Assembly (NCBI RefSeq): GCF_003752365.1
Contig: NZ_RJUO01000004.1
Span: 472,355-536,354, forward strand
Origin: Frondihabitans sp. PhB188
Lineage (GTDB): Bacteria; Actinomycetota; Actinomycetes; Actinomycetales; Microbacteriaceae
Direction of reading: 5' to 3'
Length of the DNA stretch: 64,000 nucleotides
The notes beneath the pieces are model-generated. The model searched no databases, had not been told where the DNA came from, and saw only the letters and a list, made by a program, of their open reading frames with translations. Made by a program: the position numbers and the translations under genes. Below, one piece after another: positions 26,177 to 36,142 of the stretch (within the stretch, counting starts at the first letter, position 1; every line of letters begins with the position of its first letter).

Positions 26177-27270
26177 CCTCCACCAGCCCCGCACCCGTCC
26201 TGTCCCGCCTCGGCGACGGCGCCACCGTCGAGCTGATCGGCGTGGTCAAGGAGTACCCGGGCGCAGGAACTCGGGCCCTCGACGAGCTGTCCCTCTCCAT
26301 CGCGCCCGGCGAGTTCATCGCCCTGCTCGGTCCCTCCGGCTGCGGCAAGACGACCGCCCTCCGAGCCCTGGCCGGCCTCGAGCAGATCAACGCCGGCTCG
26401 ATTCGCATCGACGGCGTCGACGTGGCGTCGACGCCCGTGAACAAGCGCGATATCGGAATGGTGTTCCAGGCGTACTCGCTGTTCCCGCATATGACCGTGC
26501 TGCAGAACGTCGAGTTCGGGCTGCAGATGCGCCGCGTCTCGGCCGCTGACCGCGCCGTCCGGGCTCGCGAAGCGCTCGAGATGGTCGGACTCGACCACCT
26601 GGCCGAGCGCTACGCGCACCAGATGTCGGGCGGCCAGCAGCAGCGCGTCGCGCTGGCCCGCGCCCTCGTCACGCGCCCCCGCGTGCTCCTCCTCGACGAG
26701 CCGCTGTCGGCGCTCGACGCGAAGGTGCGCGTGTCGCTCCGCGAGGAGATCCGCCGTATCCAGACCGAGCTCGGCATCACGACCGTCTTCGTCACGCACG
26801 ACCAGGAGGAGGCGCTCGCCGTCGCCGACCGCGTCGCCGTCATGCGTGCCGGCGAGATCGAGCAGATCGGAACCCCCGAGGCCCTGTACCTGACGCCGCG
26901 GACGCCGTTCGTCGCCGACTTCGTGGGCGTCAGCAACCGCATGCAGGGAACGCTCCGGAGCGGCACCATCACGGTGCGCGGTGCCAGCCTGCCGTCGATC
27001 GACCCCACGCTGCCCGACGGGGAGGTGCTGGCCTACGTCCGCCCGGAGGACATGGTCTTCGTGCCCCTCGACCAGGCCGCGCCGGCCGACATCACCGGGA
27101 CCGTCGCATCGACGAGCTTCCTCGGCTCGCTCCGCCGCACGACGGTGCGCCTGGACGACGACACGATCGTGTCGGTGCAGCACGGTGTCGAGCAGCAGTT
27201 CCTGTTCGGGGACGCGGTGGCGCTGCGGCTCACGGGGCGCCCCGTGGCGTCGAGCCCGGTGGCGGCGTAG
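26173..27270 (+). CDS. ABC importer ATP-binding protein
   Basis: A 365-residue ATPase. Walker A is G-P-S-G-C-G-K-T near residue 55, the signature M-S-G-G-Q-Q-Q-R and Walker B L-L-L-D-E-P-L-S-A-L-D. The C-terminal ~110 residues form a TOBE-like regulatory domain, as in polyamine, iron and phosphonate importers. It is the last of four overlapping genes and energises the two permeases. One CGCAGGAACT word lies at 26262. Confidence 0.9.
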   Translation: MTSTSPAPVLSRLGDGATVELIGVVKEYPGAGTRALDELSLSIAPGEFIALLGPSGCGKTTALRALAGLEQINAGSIRIDGVDVASTPVNKRDIGMVFQAYSLFPHMTVLQNVEFGLQMRRVSAADRAVRAREALEMVGLDHLAERYAHQMSGGQQQRVALARALVTRPRVLLLDEPLSALDAKVRVSLREEIRRIQTELGITTVFVTHDQEEALAVADRVAVMRAGEIEQIGTPEALYLTPRTPFVADFVGVSNRMQGTLRSGTITVRGASLPSIDPTLPDGEVLAYVRPEDMVFVPLDQAAPADITGTVASTSFLGSLRRTTVRLDDDTIVSVQHGVEQQFLFGDAVALRLTGRPVASSPVAA

Positions 27271-27326
27271 CGCAGTTCCTACGCCCGCCTGTGGATAACT
27301 CCGTCGAGGGGGTGGCGAGCGAATAG

Positions 27327-29648
<2,322 letters not shown>

Positions 29649-29657
29649 CTCCGCTGC

Positions 29658-29692
29658 ACGAAGGCCCCGCGCGTGGTGCGCGGGGCCTTCGT
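29658..29692 (+). terminator. strong stem-loop terminator after icd
   Basis: Perfect 15-bp arms (29658-29672 and 29678-29692) around a 5-base loop, starting 10 bases after the icd stop. No T-run follows. Confidence 0.75.
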
Positions 29693-30542
29693 CGTGCTCG
29701 GTGCGTGCGTCGCGGCGTGCCCGCGCGGCGCCGGGCCGGCCGCGGGTGCGCGCCGCCGTGCCCGCGCCCAGCTGCGCGCTCCGGGTCGCGTCGGACCGTG
29801 CACCGCGGCGCCGGACCGTGCGCCGCGCCGCCGCGCCTCGCCGTGCGCGAGGTGGCCGCCGTCGTCGGGGTGCTGGCCCCGCGGCGACGCGGAGGGCCAC
29901 CTCGGGATGGGTGGGGTGGTCTGTCGCGCGGGCGAGGTACCCGTAGGGCCGCCGAGGTGGCCGCCGTCGTCGGGTCGGTCGCCCCGTGGCGACCCGGAGG
30001 GCCACCTCGGGATGGGTGGGGTGCGGTGGTGCGAGATGGCCGTCGTCGTCGGGGCGCCGGCCCCGCGGCGACCCGGAGGGCCATCTCGGGATAGGTGGGT
30101 GGTCTGTGGCGCGGGCGAGGTGCCCGTAGGGCCGCCGAGGTGGCCGCCGTCGTCGGGTCGGTCGCCCCGACCCGACGCGCGAGGCCATCTCGCGGCGGGT
30201 GAGGTCGGGCCGGGTACCGGGTGAGTGGAATCTGCGGCTCAGGGGGCGATTCGGCGCAGGAACTGCGCACTCGACGGCGAGCACCCGCCGCGTCGCGCGC
30301 GTGCCGGTCCGCGAGGTGGCCCGCGTCGTCGGGCTGGGCGTCGCGAGGCGACGGCGGCGGCCATCTCGGCGGGGACGGCGCGGCGGCGGCGCGGCGGCGG
30401 TGGGGCGCGCCCGGCGGCGCGGCGGCGCGGCGGCGGCGGGGCGGGGAAGACGGCGGGCGGCACGACGGCCCGAGGCCGGGCGCGACGGGGCGCGGGCCCG
30501 CGGGAGCGCAGCGGCCGGGCCGGGCGGAGTCAGGCCCCGAAG
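29693..30542. repeat. GC-rich intergenic region with five hairpin repeats
   Basis: No gene is supported in these 850 bases. Five units have the same outer arms, GAG(G/A)TGGCC and GGCCA(C/T)CTC, enclosing about 37 bases that contain GTCGTCGGG and GCGAC-type inner pairings. Arm pairs are at 29849/29895, 29954/30000, 30033/30079, 30137/30183 and 30313/30359. The first four are joined by conserved G-rich linkers (GGGATGGGTGGGG, GCGCGGGCGAGGT). Downstream, 30370-30540 is CGG-rich low-complexity DNA. A CGCAGGAACT word sits at 30255. Base changes in the arms are compensatory. Confidence 0.8.
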
Positions 30543-31451
30543 CTAGGCGCTGCGGACCACCGAGGAGGGTCGCCCCAGCATGGCGGCGCCGACCGCGGCG
30601 ACGGGCAGGCCCTCGGGCAGGAGGCTGATGCGGTCGGGGAGGGCGAGCGAGGCGAGGAACGTCGAGGCGGCGGCCCACTCCTCGAGCACGAGACGGACGG
30701 CCGAGAGGAGGGGTGCGCCGACGTGGCTGACTCCGCCGCCGATGACGACCCGCTCGACGTCGACCGTGAGCACGAGCAGGCGGACGGCGGCCGCGACTCC
30801 CTCGGAGACTCGGCGGCTGACGGCGACGGCGTGCGGGTCTCCGTCGGCGGCTGCGCGGAAGAGGTCCTGCGCCGGGTAGGGGTGGCTGGTGGGCCAGAGG
30901 CGGGCGATCGCCGAGCCGGCCGCGACGGTCTCGAGGCAGCCGCGCTGGCCGCACAGGCAGAGGTCGCGCTGCGGGTCGACGGGGATGTGGCCGATCTCGC
31001 CGGAGACGCCGCGGGCTCCGCGCCAGAGCGCTCCGTCGAAGACGAGGCCGGCGGCGAATCCGGTGCCCAGGTTGAGGTAGGCGACGGGACCCTCGAGGCC
31101 CATGAGGTGGACGGCGCCCAGGGCCGCCGCGTTGACGTCGTTCTCGACGGCGACCGGCGTGTGCGTGAGGGCTTCGAGCGCCTCGCCGAAGGGGGTGTCG
31201 TGGAATCCGAGGTTGACCGCGTGCCGCACCCGCCCGGTGGCCGGGTCGACGAGGCCGGGGATCCCGACGCCGATGCTGTCGAGCGAGGCGCCCGTGAGTC
31301 GGCGGAGACCCTCGACCGCGGCGGCGGCTCCCGCGACGACCTCCTCTTCGCCGAAACCGGTCGGAAGACGGAGGCTGCCGGTGACCGTGCCGTCGGAGTC
31401 GACCGCCACCGCGTCGATCTTGGTGCCGCCGATGTCGAGGCCGGCCCTCAT
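30543..31451 (-). CDS. ROK family sugar kinase
   Basis: A 302-residue kinase beginning M-R-A-G-L-D-I-G-G-T-K-I, the ATP-binding motif. V-E-N-D-V-N-A-A-A-L-G and the zinc motif C-L-C-G-Q-R-G-C-L-E are present. There is no DNA-binding domain, so it is an enzyme. It is divergent from the ROK repressor and importer operon for amino sugars, so N-acetylglucosamine or glucosamine is the likely substrate; glucose or fructose are alternatives. GGAG lies 7 bases before ATG 31451. Confidence 0.88.
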   Translation of the reverse strand: MRAGLDIGGTKIDAVAVDSDGTVTGSLRLPTGFGEEEVVAGAAAAVEGLRRLTGASLDSIGVGIPGLVDPATGRVRHAVNLGFHDTPFGEALEALTHTPVAVENDVNAAALGAVHLMGLEGPVAYLNLGTGFAAGLVFDGALWRGARGVSGEIGHIPVDPQRDLCLCGQRGCLETVAAGSAIARLWPTSHPYPAQDLFRAAADGDPHAVAVSRRVSEGVAAAVRLLVLTVDVERVVIGGGVSHVGAPLLSAVRLVLEEWAAASTFLASLALPDRISLLPEGLPVAAVGAAMLGRPSSVVRSA

Positions 31452-31505
31452 CGGCGGGCTCCGCGCGGGGCGCCGGGGGAAGGGCGGGTCGAGGCGTGCA
31501 TGTTT

Positions 31506-31514
31506 GTTAGTAAA
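31506..31514. promoter_or_regulatory. ROK operator half 1 (GTTAGTAAA)
   Basis: GTTAGTAAA is the exact reverse complement of TTTACTAAC at 31629-31637. Both sit in the AT-rich divergent region between the ROK kinase and ROK repressor genes. Confidence 0.55.
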
Positions 31515-31605
31515 TCTTACGAATCCGATGGCGCGCAAGATTCGCGCGTCACAAATCCTTCAAATCACGGGCACGTTTCGTCTCGGTTACATCCGAAAAG
31601 AGTTC

Positions 31606-31637
31606 TTGACTTTTGTTTGTAAGGGCAATTTACTAAC
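31606..31637 (+). promoter_or_regulatory. promoter with overlapping operator for ROK repressor
   Basis: TTGACT (31606-31611) and TTTACT (31629-31634) are 17 bases apart. The -10 is the first part of TTTACTAAC, the second copy of the inverted operator word, so a bound repressor would block the polymerase. This fits autoregulation by the ROK repressor. Confidence 0.55.
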
Positions 31638-31673
31638 ACAACCAGCCCGTCCGGGCCTTCGAGAGGCGAGAGA

Positions 31674-32831
31674 ATGACAAGCGAGATCGTGGAGCAGGCA
31701 CCGCGTCGCCGACGGGTGTCGGTCAAGGCGCTGCCGCAGCACAACCGCGTGCACAACCGCTCGCTGGTGCTCCAGGCGCTCTTCCACAACGGCGCCATGA
31801 GCCGCGCCGACCTCGCCCGCCACTCGGGCCTCACCCGCCCGACGGTGTCGGTGCTCGTCGCCGAGCTCGAGGCCGACGGCATCGTCTCCGAGATCGGCCA
31901 GCGCGCGGACGTCAGGGTGGGCAAGCCCGCCACCCTCGTCGAGATCAACGCCGACGCGTTCCACATGATCGTGCTCGACCTCTCCAGCGCCGACCGCTTC
32001 GTCGGAGCCGTCGTCAACCTCCGAGGCGAGGTCGTCGACCGCGCCGAGCTCGAGATCGACGGCGCCGTGGGCGACGACGCGATCGCCCGGGTCATCCGAC
32101 TCGGCGAGCGCCTGGCCGCGCTGACCACCCGCCGCATCCTGGGCATCGGCGTCGGCTCGCCCGGCATCGTCGACGACCAGGGCGTCGTGCGCGAGGGCCT
32201 GCACCTCGAGTGGTTCGACCTGCCTCTGAAGCAGCGTCTCAAGGAGCACTTCCGCGTGCCTGTCCGGGTCGCCAACGACGCGAACGTCGCCGCTCTCGGC
32301 GTCCACACCTTCCGCGACGTGCCCGGCCTCAGCCTGATGGTCATCACGATCGAGCACGGCGTCGGCGTCGGCCTCATCATCGGCGGCTCGCTCGTCGAGG
32401 GCGAGCAGTTCTCCGCCGGCGAGATGGGCCATGTCACCGTCGACTCGTCGGCCGATGGCAGCGAGGGCGCCCTCTGCACCTGCGGTCGCCGCGGCTGCCT
32501 CGAGACGGTCGTCGGCGCCCGCTACCTCAGCGACCGCGTGGCAGGTCTTCCGGCGCAGGAACGCGACGCCGCACTTCGCAGTGCGGGCCGAGCTCTGGGG
32601 ATCGTCACCGCCCCGGTGATCAGCGCCCTGAACCTCAACGAGGTCGTGCTGTCGGGCCCCGCCGCCCTGCTCGACGGTCCGTTCGCGGAGGCCGCCCTCG
32701 CCACCGTCAAGGCGCGCACGCTCTCGGCCGTCGGCCGGGGTCTCACCCTGCGCACGTCCGGCGGCGACACCGATCTCGTCCTCCTGGGGGGTGCCTCGCT
32801 CGTCCTCCAGGCCGAGCTCGGCGTCTCCTGA
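31674..32831 (+). CDS. ROK family transcriptional repressor of the amino-sugar locus
   Basis: A 385-residue NagC/Mlc-type regulator. The winged helix-turn-helix (residues ~40-90) has S-R-A-D-L-A-R-H-S-G-L-T-R-P-T-V. The ROK domain has the zinc motif C-T-C-G-R-R-G-C-L-E. It is encoded just upstream of the importer, hexosaminidase and nagB genes and divergent from a ROK kinase. Control by N-acetylglucosamine or its phosphate is inferred. GAGAGGCGAGAGA precedes the ATG. Confidence 0.9.
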   Translation: MTSEIVEQAPRRRRVSVKALPQHNRVHNRSLVLQALFHNGAMSRADLARHSGLTRPTVSVLVAELEADGIVSEIGQRADVRVGKPATLVEINADAFHMIVLDLSSADRFVGAVVNLRGEVVDRAELEIDGAVGDDAIARVIRLGERLAALTTRRILGIGVGSPGIVDDQGVVREGLHLEWFDLPLKQRLKEHFRVPVRVANDANVAALGVHTFRDVPGLSLMVITIEHGVGVGLIIGGSLVEGEQFSAGEMGHVTVDSSADGSEGALCTCGRRGCLETVVGARYLSDRVAGLPAQERDAALRSAGRALGIVTAPVISALNLNEVVLSGPAALLDGPFAEAALATVKARTLSAVGRGLTLRTSGGDTDLVLLGGASLVLQAELGVS

Positions 32832-32877
32832 CCTGTTCTCTTCCCTTCCGATCACATTCACCACGAGGAGTTAGAAA

Positions 32878-34206
32878 GTGCGTATTTCGAAGATCGCCGC
32901 GGTCGGGGCCCTCAGCCTCGCCGCCGTCGTGGCGCTCAGCGCCTGTTCCAGCAGCGGCAACGCCGGCACCTCCGGCGGTGGCACGCAGTCGGTGCCCACC
33001 ACCAAGGGCGACGGCAAGACGCTCAAGGTCTGGGTGATGACCGGCGACTACACCGACGCCACCATCGCCGAGATCAACAAGGAGTTCACTGCCAAGACGG
33101 GCGCCAAGGTCGACGTCCAGATCCAGCAGTGGGACGGCATCACCACCAAGATCTCGACGGCGCTCGCCACCAGCACGCCGCCCGACGTCATGGACCTCGG
33201 CAACACGCAGGTCGCCAGCTACGCCGCCAACGGCGCGCTGCTCGACCTCACGCCGTACAAGAAGGACCTCGCCCAGGGGCAGACCTGGCTGACCGGGCTC
33301 TCGGAGCCCGCCACGGTCGACGGCAAGCTCTACGGCCTGCCCGGCTTCGCCGGCGCCCGCGCGGTCATCTACAACAAGACGACGTGGGCGAAGGCCGGCG
33401 TCACCGACGCTCCGACCACCTACGACGAGCTCACCGCCGACCTCGACAAGGTGGCGGCCGCCAACAAGTCGACCTCCGACTTCTCTCCCTTCTACCTGCC
33501 GGGCCAGCAGTGGTACGCCGGAATGCAGTTCGTCTGGGATGCCGGCGGAGAGATCGCCACCGAGAAGGACGGCAAGTGGACCGCCGGTCTCGGCGACTCG
33601 AAGGCGCAGCAGGGTCTCGCCGACTTCAAGGAGTTCCAGAACGCGTACTCGTCGAAGGCCTCTCGGACGCTCGACACCGACAGCCCCGACTTCACGCAGA
33701 TCTTCGCCGACGGCAAGACCAGCGCCATCCTCTCGACCAACGGGTACGTGGACCTCGTCAAGAAGGCCAACCCGAAGCTGAAGGACAGCGACATCGGCAC
33801 CTTCCCCTTCCCCGGAAAGTCGGGCAAGACGCAGCCCGTCATGCTCGGCGGCTCGGACTGGGGCATCGCGGCGAAGTCGAAGAACACCGACCTCGCGCTG
33901 CAGTGGGCCAAGATCGCGGCCAGCCCGTCGGTCCAGTCGAAGTGGGTCTACGGCAACGACGGCTGGATCCCGAACAGCACCGACGGCATCAAGGCGGCCG
34001 ACTCGACGCTGAGCGACATCGACAAGGGCTTCTTCAACGCGGCTCTCAACTCGAAGGCCACTCCGGCCTCGGGCGAGTGGGCGGGCCTGGAGGGCGACAA
34101 GAGCATCAATCAGCTCTTCTCGGCCGTCGCCTCGGGCTCGAAGACGCCTGAATCGGCTGCGTCGAGCTTCGACACCGCAGCGGACAAGACGCTCAACGCG
34201 AAGTAG
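32878..34206 (+). CDS. sugar ABC importer substrate-binding lipoprotein
   Basis: A 442-residue binding protein. A GTG start with GAGGAG upstream leads into a lipoprotein signal ending L-S-A-C near residue 22. The mature protein has the family 1 sugar-binding pattern (L-K-V-W-V-M-T-G, D-V-M-D-L-G-N-T, Y-G-L-P-G-F-A-G-A-R). Linked hexosaminidase and nagB suggest chitobiose or N-acetylglucosamine as ligand, as for DasA/NgcE systems. No ATPase is in the operon, so a shared MsiK-type ATPase elsewhere is expected. Confidence 0.88.
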   Translation: MRISKIAAVGALSLAAVVALSACSSSGNAGTSGGGTQSVPTTKGDGKTLKVWVMTGDYTDATIAEINKEFTAKTGAKVDVQIQQWDGITTKISTALATSTPPDVMDLGNTQVASYAANGALLDLTPYKKDLAQGQTWLTGLSEPATVDGKLYGLPGFAGARAVIYNKTTWAKAGVTDAPTTYDELTADLDKVAAANKSTSDFSPFYLPGQQWYAGMQFVWDAGGEIATEKDGKWTAGLGDSKAQQGLADFKEFQNAYSSKASRTLDTDSPDFTQIFADGKTSAILSTNGYVDLVKKANPKLKDSDIGTFPFPGKSGKTQPVMLGGSDWGIAAKSKNTDLALQWAKIAASPSVQSKWVYGNDGWIPNSTDGIKAADSTLSDIDKGFFNAALNSKATPASGEWAGLEGDKSINQLFSAVASGSKTPESAASSFDTAADKTLNAK

Positions 34207-34212
34207 ACGGGC

Positions 34213-34238
34213 CGGGGCGGCGCTCCGGCGCCGCCCCG
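34213..34238 (+). terminator. stem-loop after the binding-protein gene
   Basis: An 11-bp G/C stem (34213-34223 and 34228-34238) with loop TCCG lies between binding protein and permeases. Such hairpins often protect or partially terminate, giving more binding protein than permease. Confidence 0.6.
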
Positions 34239-34284
34239 CTCGTCTCCTCTCATCGCGCTCCACCGATCGACCGAAGGGCACCGA

Positions 34285-35223
34285 ATGGCCATCTCGACCG
34301 TGAACCCCGGCCTCCGCAGAGCGGCGAAGGGGCCTCGCAGGAACCTCGCGCCGCTGTGGCTGCTCAGCCCGGCGGGAATCGTCCTGCTGGCGGTGCTCGT
34401 CGCACCGATCATCTACCTGGTCGTGACCTCGTTCACCGACTACGACCAGCGCACGCTCTACACCGGCGCCTACGACTCGGTCGGCATCGCGAACTACCTG
34501 TCGCTGTTCACCGATCCCGACTTCTGGTGGTCGCTGATCCGCACGGTGCTCTTCACGGCCGCGATGGTCGCCGGCAGCATCGTGATCGGCACCGGTGTCT
34601 CGCACCTCCTGACACGGCTGTCGACGGTGATGCGCTACGTCGTCACGATCGTCCTGATCTTCGCGTGGGGCATGCCCAACGTCGCCTCCTCGCTGGTGTG
34701 GAAATGGCTGTTCCAGCCCGGCTACGGCGTCATGAACTGGTTCCTGACGCAGCTGCACGTCTTCGGCGACATGACGAACGTCGACTGGTCGAACAACGCC
34801 TTCCTCTCGTACGCGTCGATCTGGATGCTCATCGTCTGGCAGGCGGTGCCCTTCATCGCTCTCACCCTCTACGCGGCCGAGACGCAGATTCCCACCGAGC
34901 TCAAGGAGGCCGTGCGTCTCGACGGCGCCTCCGAGTGGGGCGTCTACAAGACGATCACCCTGACCTTCCTCAAGCCGACCCTCCTGCTCGTCACGATCCT
35001 CTCGGTGATCTGGGACTACAACGTCTTCAACCAGATCTGGCTCGTCTCGCAGGGCGGCCCCGACGATGCGACCTCCACCCTCGGCGTCTTCACGTTCACG
35101 ACGGCCTTCGTCGGGTTCCATCTCGGGCAGGGCGCCGCGATCTCGGTCGTGACGACGCTGATCCTGCTGATCCTCACCGTGTTCTACATCCGCAACCTGA
35201 TCCGCTCGGGAGAAGACCTGTGA
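34285..35223 (+). CDS. sugar ABC importer permease (first)
   Basis: A 312-residue MalF-type permease with six predicted membrane segments. The coupling motif is E-A-V-R-L-D-G-A-S near residue 210. It follows the binding-protein gene after a hairpin and overlaps the next permease by four bases (GTGA). Assigned to the amino-sugar importer by context. Confidence 0.88.
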   Translation: MAISTVNPGLRRAAKGPRRNLAPLWLLSPAGIVLLAVLVAPIIYLVVTSFTDYDQRTLYTGAYDSVGIANYLSLFTDPDFWWSLIRTVLFTAAMVAGSIVIGTGVSHLLTRLSTVMRYVVTIVLIFAWGMPNVASSLVWKWLFQPGYGVMNWFLTQLHVFGDMTNVDWSNNAFLSYASIWMLIVWQAVPFIALTLYAAETQIPTELKEAVRLDGASEWGVYKTITLTFLKPTLLLVTILSVIWDYNVFNQIWLVSQGGPDDATSTLGVFTFTTAFVGFHLGQGAAISVVTTLILLILTVFYIRNLIRSGEDL

Positions 35224-36134
35224 CCACGACCGCGCCCCGCCTCTCGACCGACGAGGTCTCCGACCACGCCCCCGCATCAGCGCCGACAGCGGTGAAGTCG
35301 ACGCGTCGCCGCAAGCGCCCGCGCTGGATCAGCCACACGATCGCGGTCGTCTTCTCGATCGTCTGGATCTTTCCGGTCTACTGGATGATCAACACGGCCT
35401 TCAAGCCCCGTACCGAGGCGATGACGTCCAAGCCGGAGTTCTATCCCCACCACCCGACGCTGCACAACTTCGCGGTCGCGTTCACGCAGGGCGACTTCCT
35501 CGTCTACCTGCGCAACTCGGCGATCGTCGTGTCGGGTGCCGTCGTCCTCTCGATCCTGCTCGGCCTGTTCGCCGCAGCCGCTCTCTCGCGCTTCCGGTTC
35601 CGCGGGCGCCGCTCGATCATGGTCGTCATCCTGGTCGTCCAGATGCTGCCGGCGACGGCCCTGCTGATCCCGCAGTTCTTGATCTTCAGCCAGATCGGAC
35701 TCGTCGGCACCTACGTCGGCCTGATGCTCGCCTACGTCGCGGCCGTCCTGCCATTCACCATCTGGGTCATGCGCGGGTTCTTCCTGGCCATCCCGATGGA
35801 GGTCGAGGAGGCCGCCCGGATGGACGGGGCGTCGACGTGGCAGGTCCTGACCCGGGTGCTCTTCCCGCTGGTCATGCCGGGCGTGATCGCCTCGGGCGTC
35901 TTCGCGTTCATCGCGGCGTGGAACGACTACATCGTCGCCTACACGTTCATGCAGGACCAGAGCCACTACACGCTGCCGGTGTGGCTGGCGTCGTTCACCA
36001 CTCAGACCTCGGGCACCGACTTCGGCGGGCAGATGGCGGCCTCCGTGCTGTTCTCGCTGCCGGTCGTCGTGTTCTTCATGATCATCCAGCGCAATCTGGT
36101 GTCCGGCATGTCGGCCGGCGCCGTGAAGGGATAG
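35220..36134 (+). CDS. sugar ABC importer permease (second)
   Basis: A 304-residue MalG-type permease. A ~40-residue polar N-terminus precedes six membrane segments; the coupling motif E-E-A-A-R-M-D-G-A-S is near residue 200. The GTG start overlaps the previous stop. The hexosaminidase gene begins 8 bases after its end, so uptake and hydrolysis are in one transcript. Confidence 0.88.
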   Translation: MTTTAPRLSTDEVSDHAPASAPTAVKSTRRRKRPRWISHTIAVVFSIVWIFPVYWMINTAFKPRTEAMTSKPEFYPHHPTLHNFAVAFTQGDFLVYLRNSAIVVSGAVVLSILLGLFAAAALSRFRFRGRRSIMVVILVVQMLPATALLIPQFLIFSQIGLVGTYVGLMLAYVAAVLPFTIWVMRGFFLAIPMEVEEAARMDGASTWQVLTRVLFPLVMPGVIASGVFAFIAAWNDYIVAYTFMQDQSHYTLPVWLASFTTQTSGTDFGGQMAASVLFSLPVVVFFMIIQRNLVSGMSAGAVKG

Positions 36135-36142
36135 CAGTACCG

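Noticed and set aside
26222-26280. Treating every CGCAGGAACT site as a transcription-factor operator
   Set aside because: Most copies lie deep inside coding sequences rather than near promoters, so an operator role is not supported.
29849-30367. CRISPR array
   Set aside because: Repeat units are imperfect, unevenly spaced (79-176 bases), rich in internal palindromes and have no unique spacers. No cas genes are nearby.
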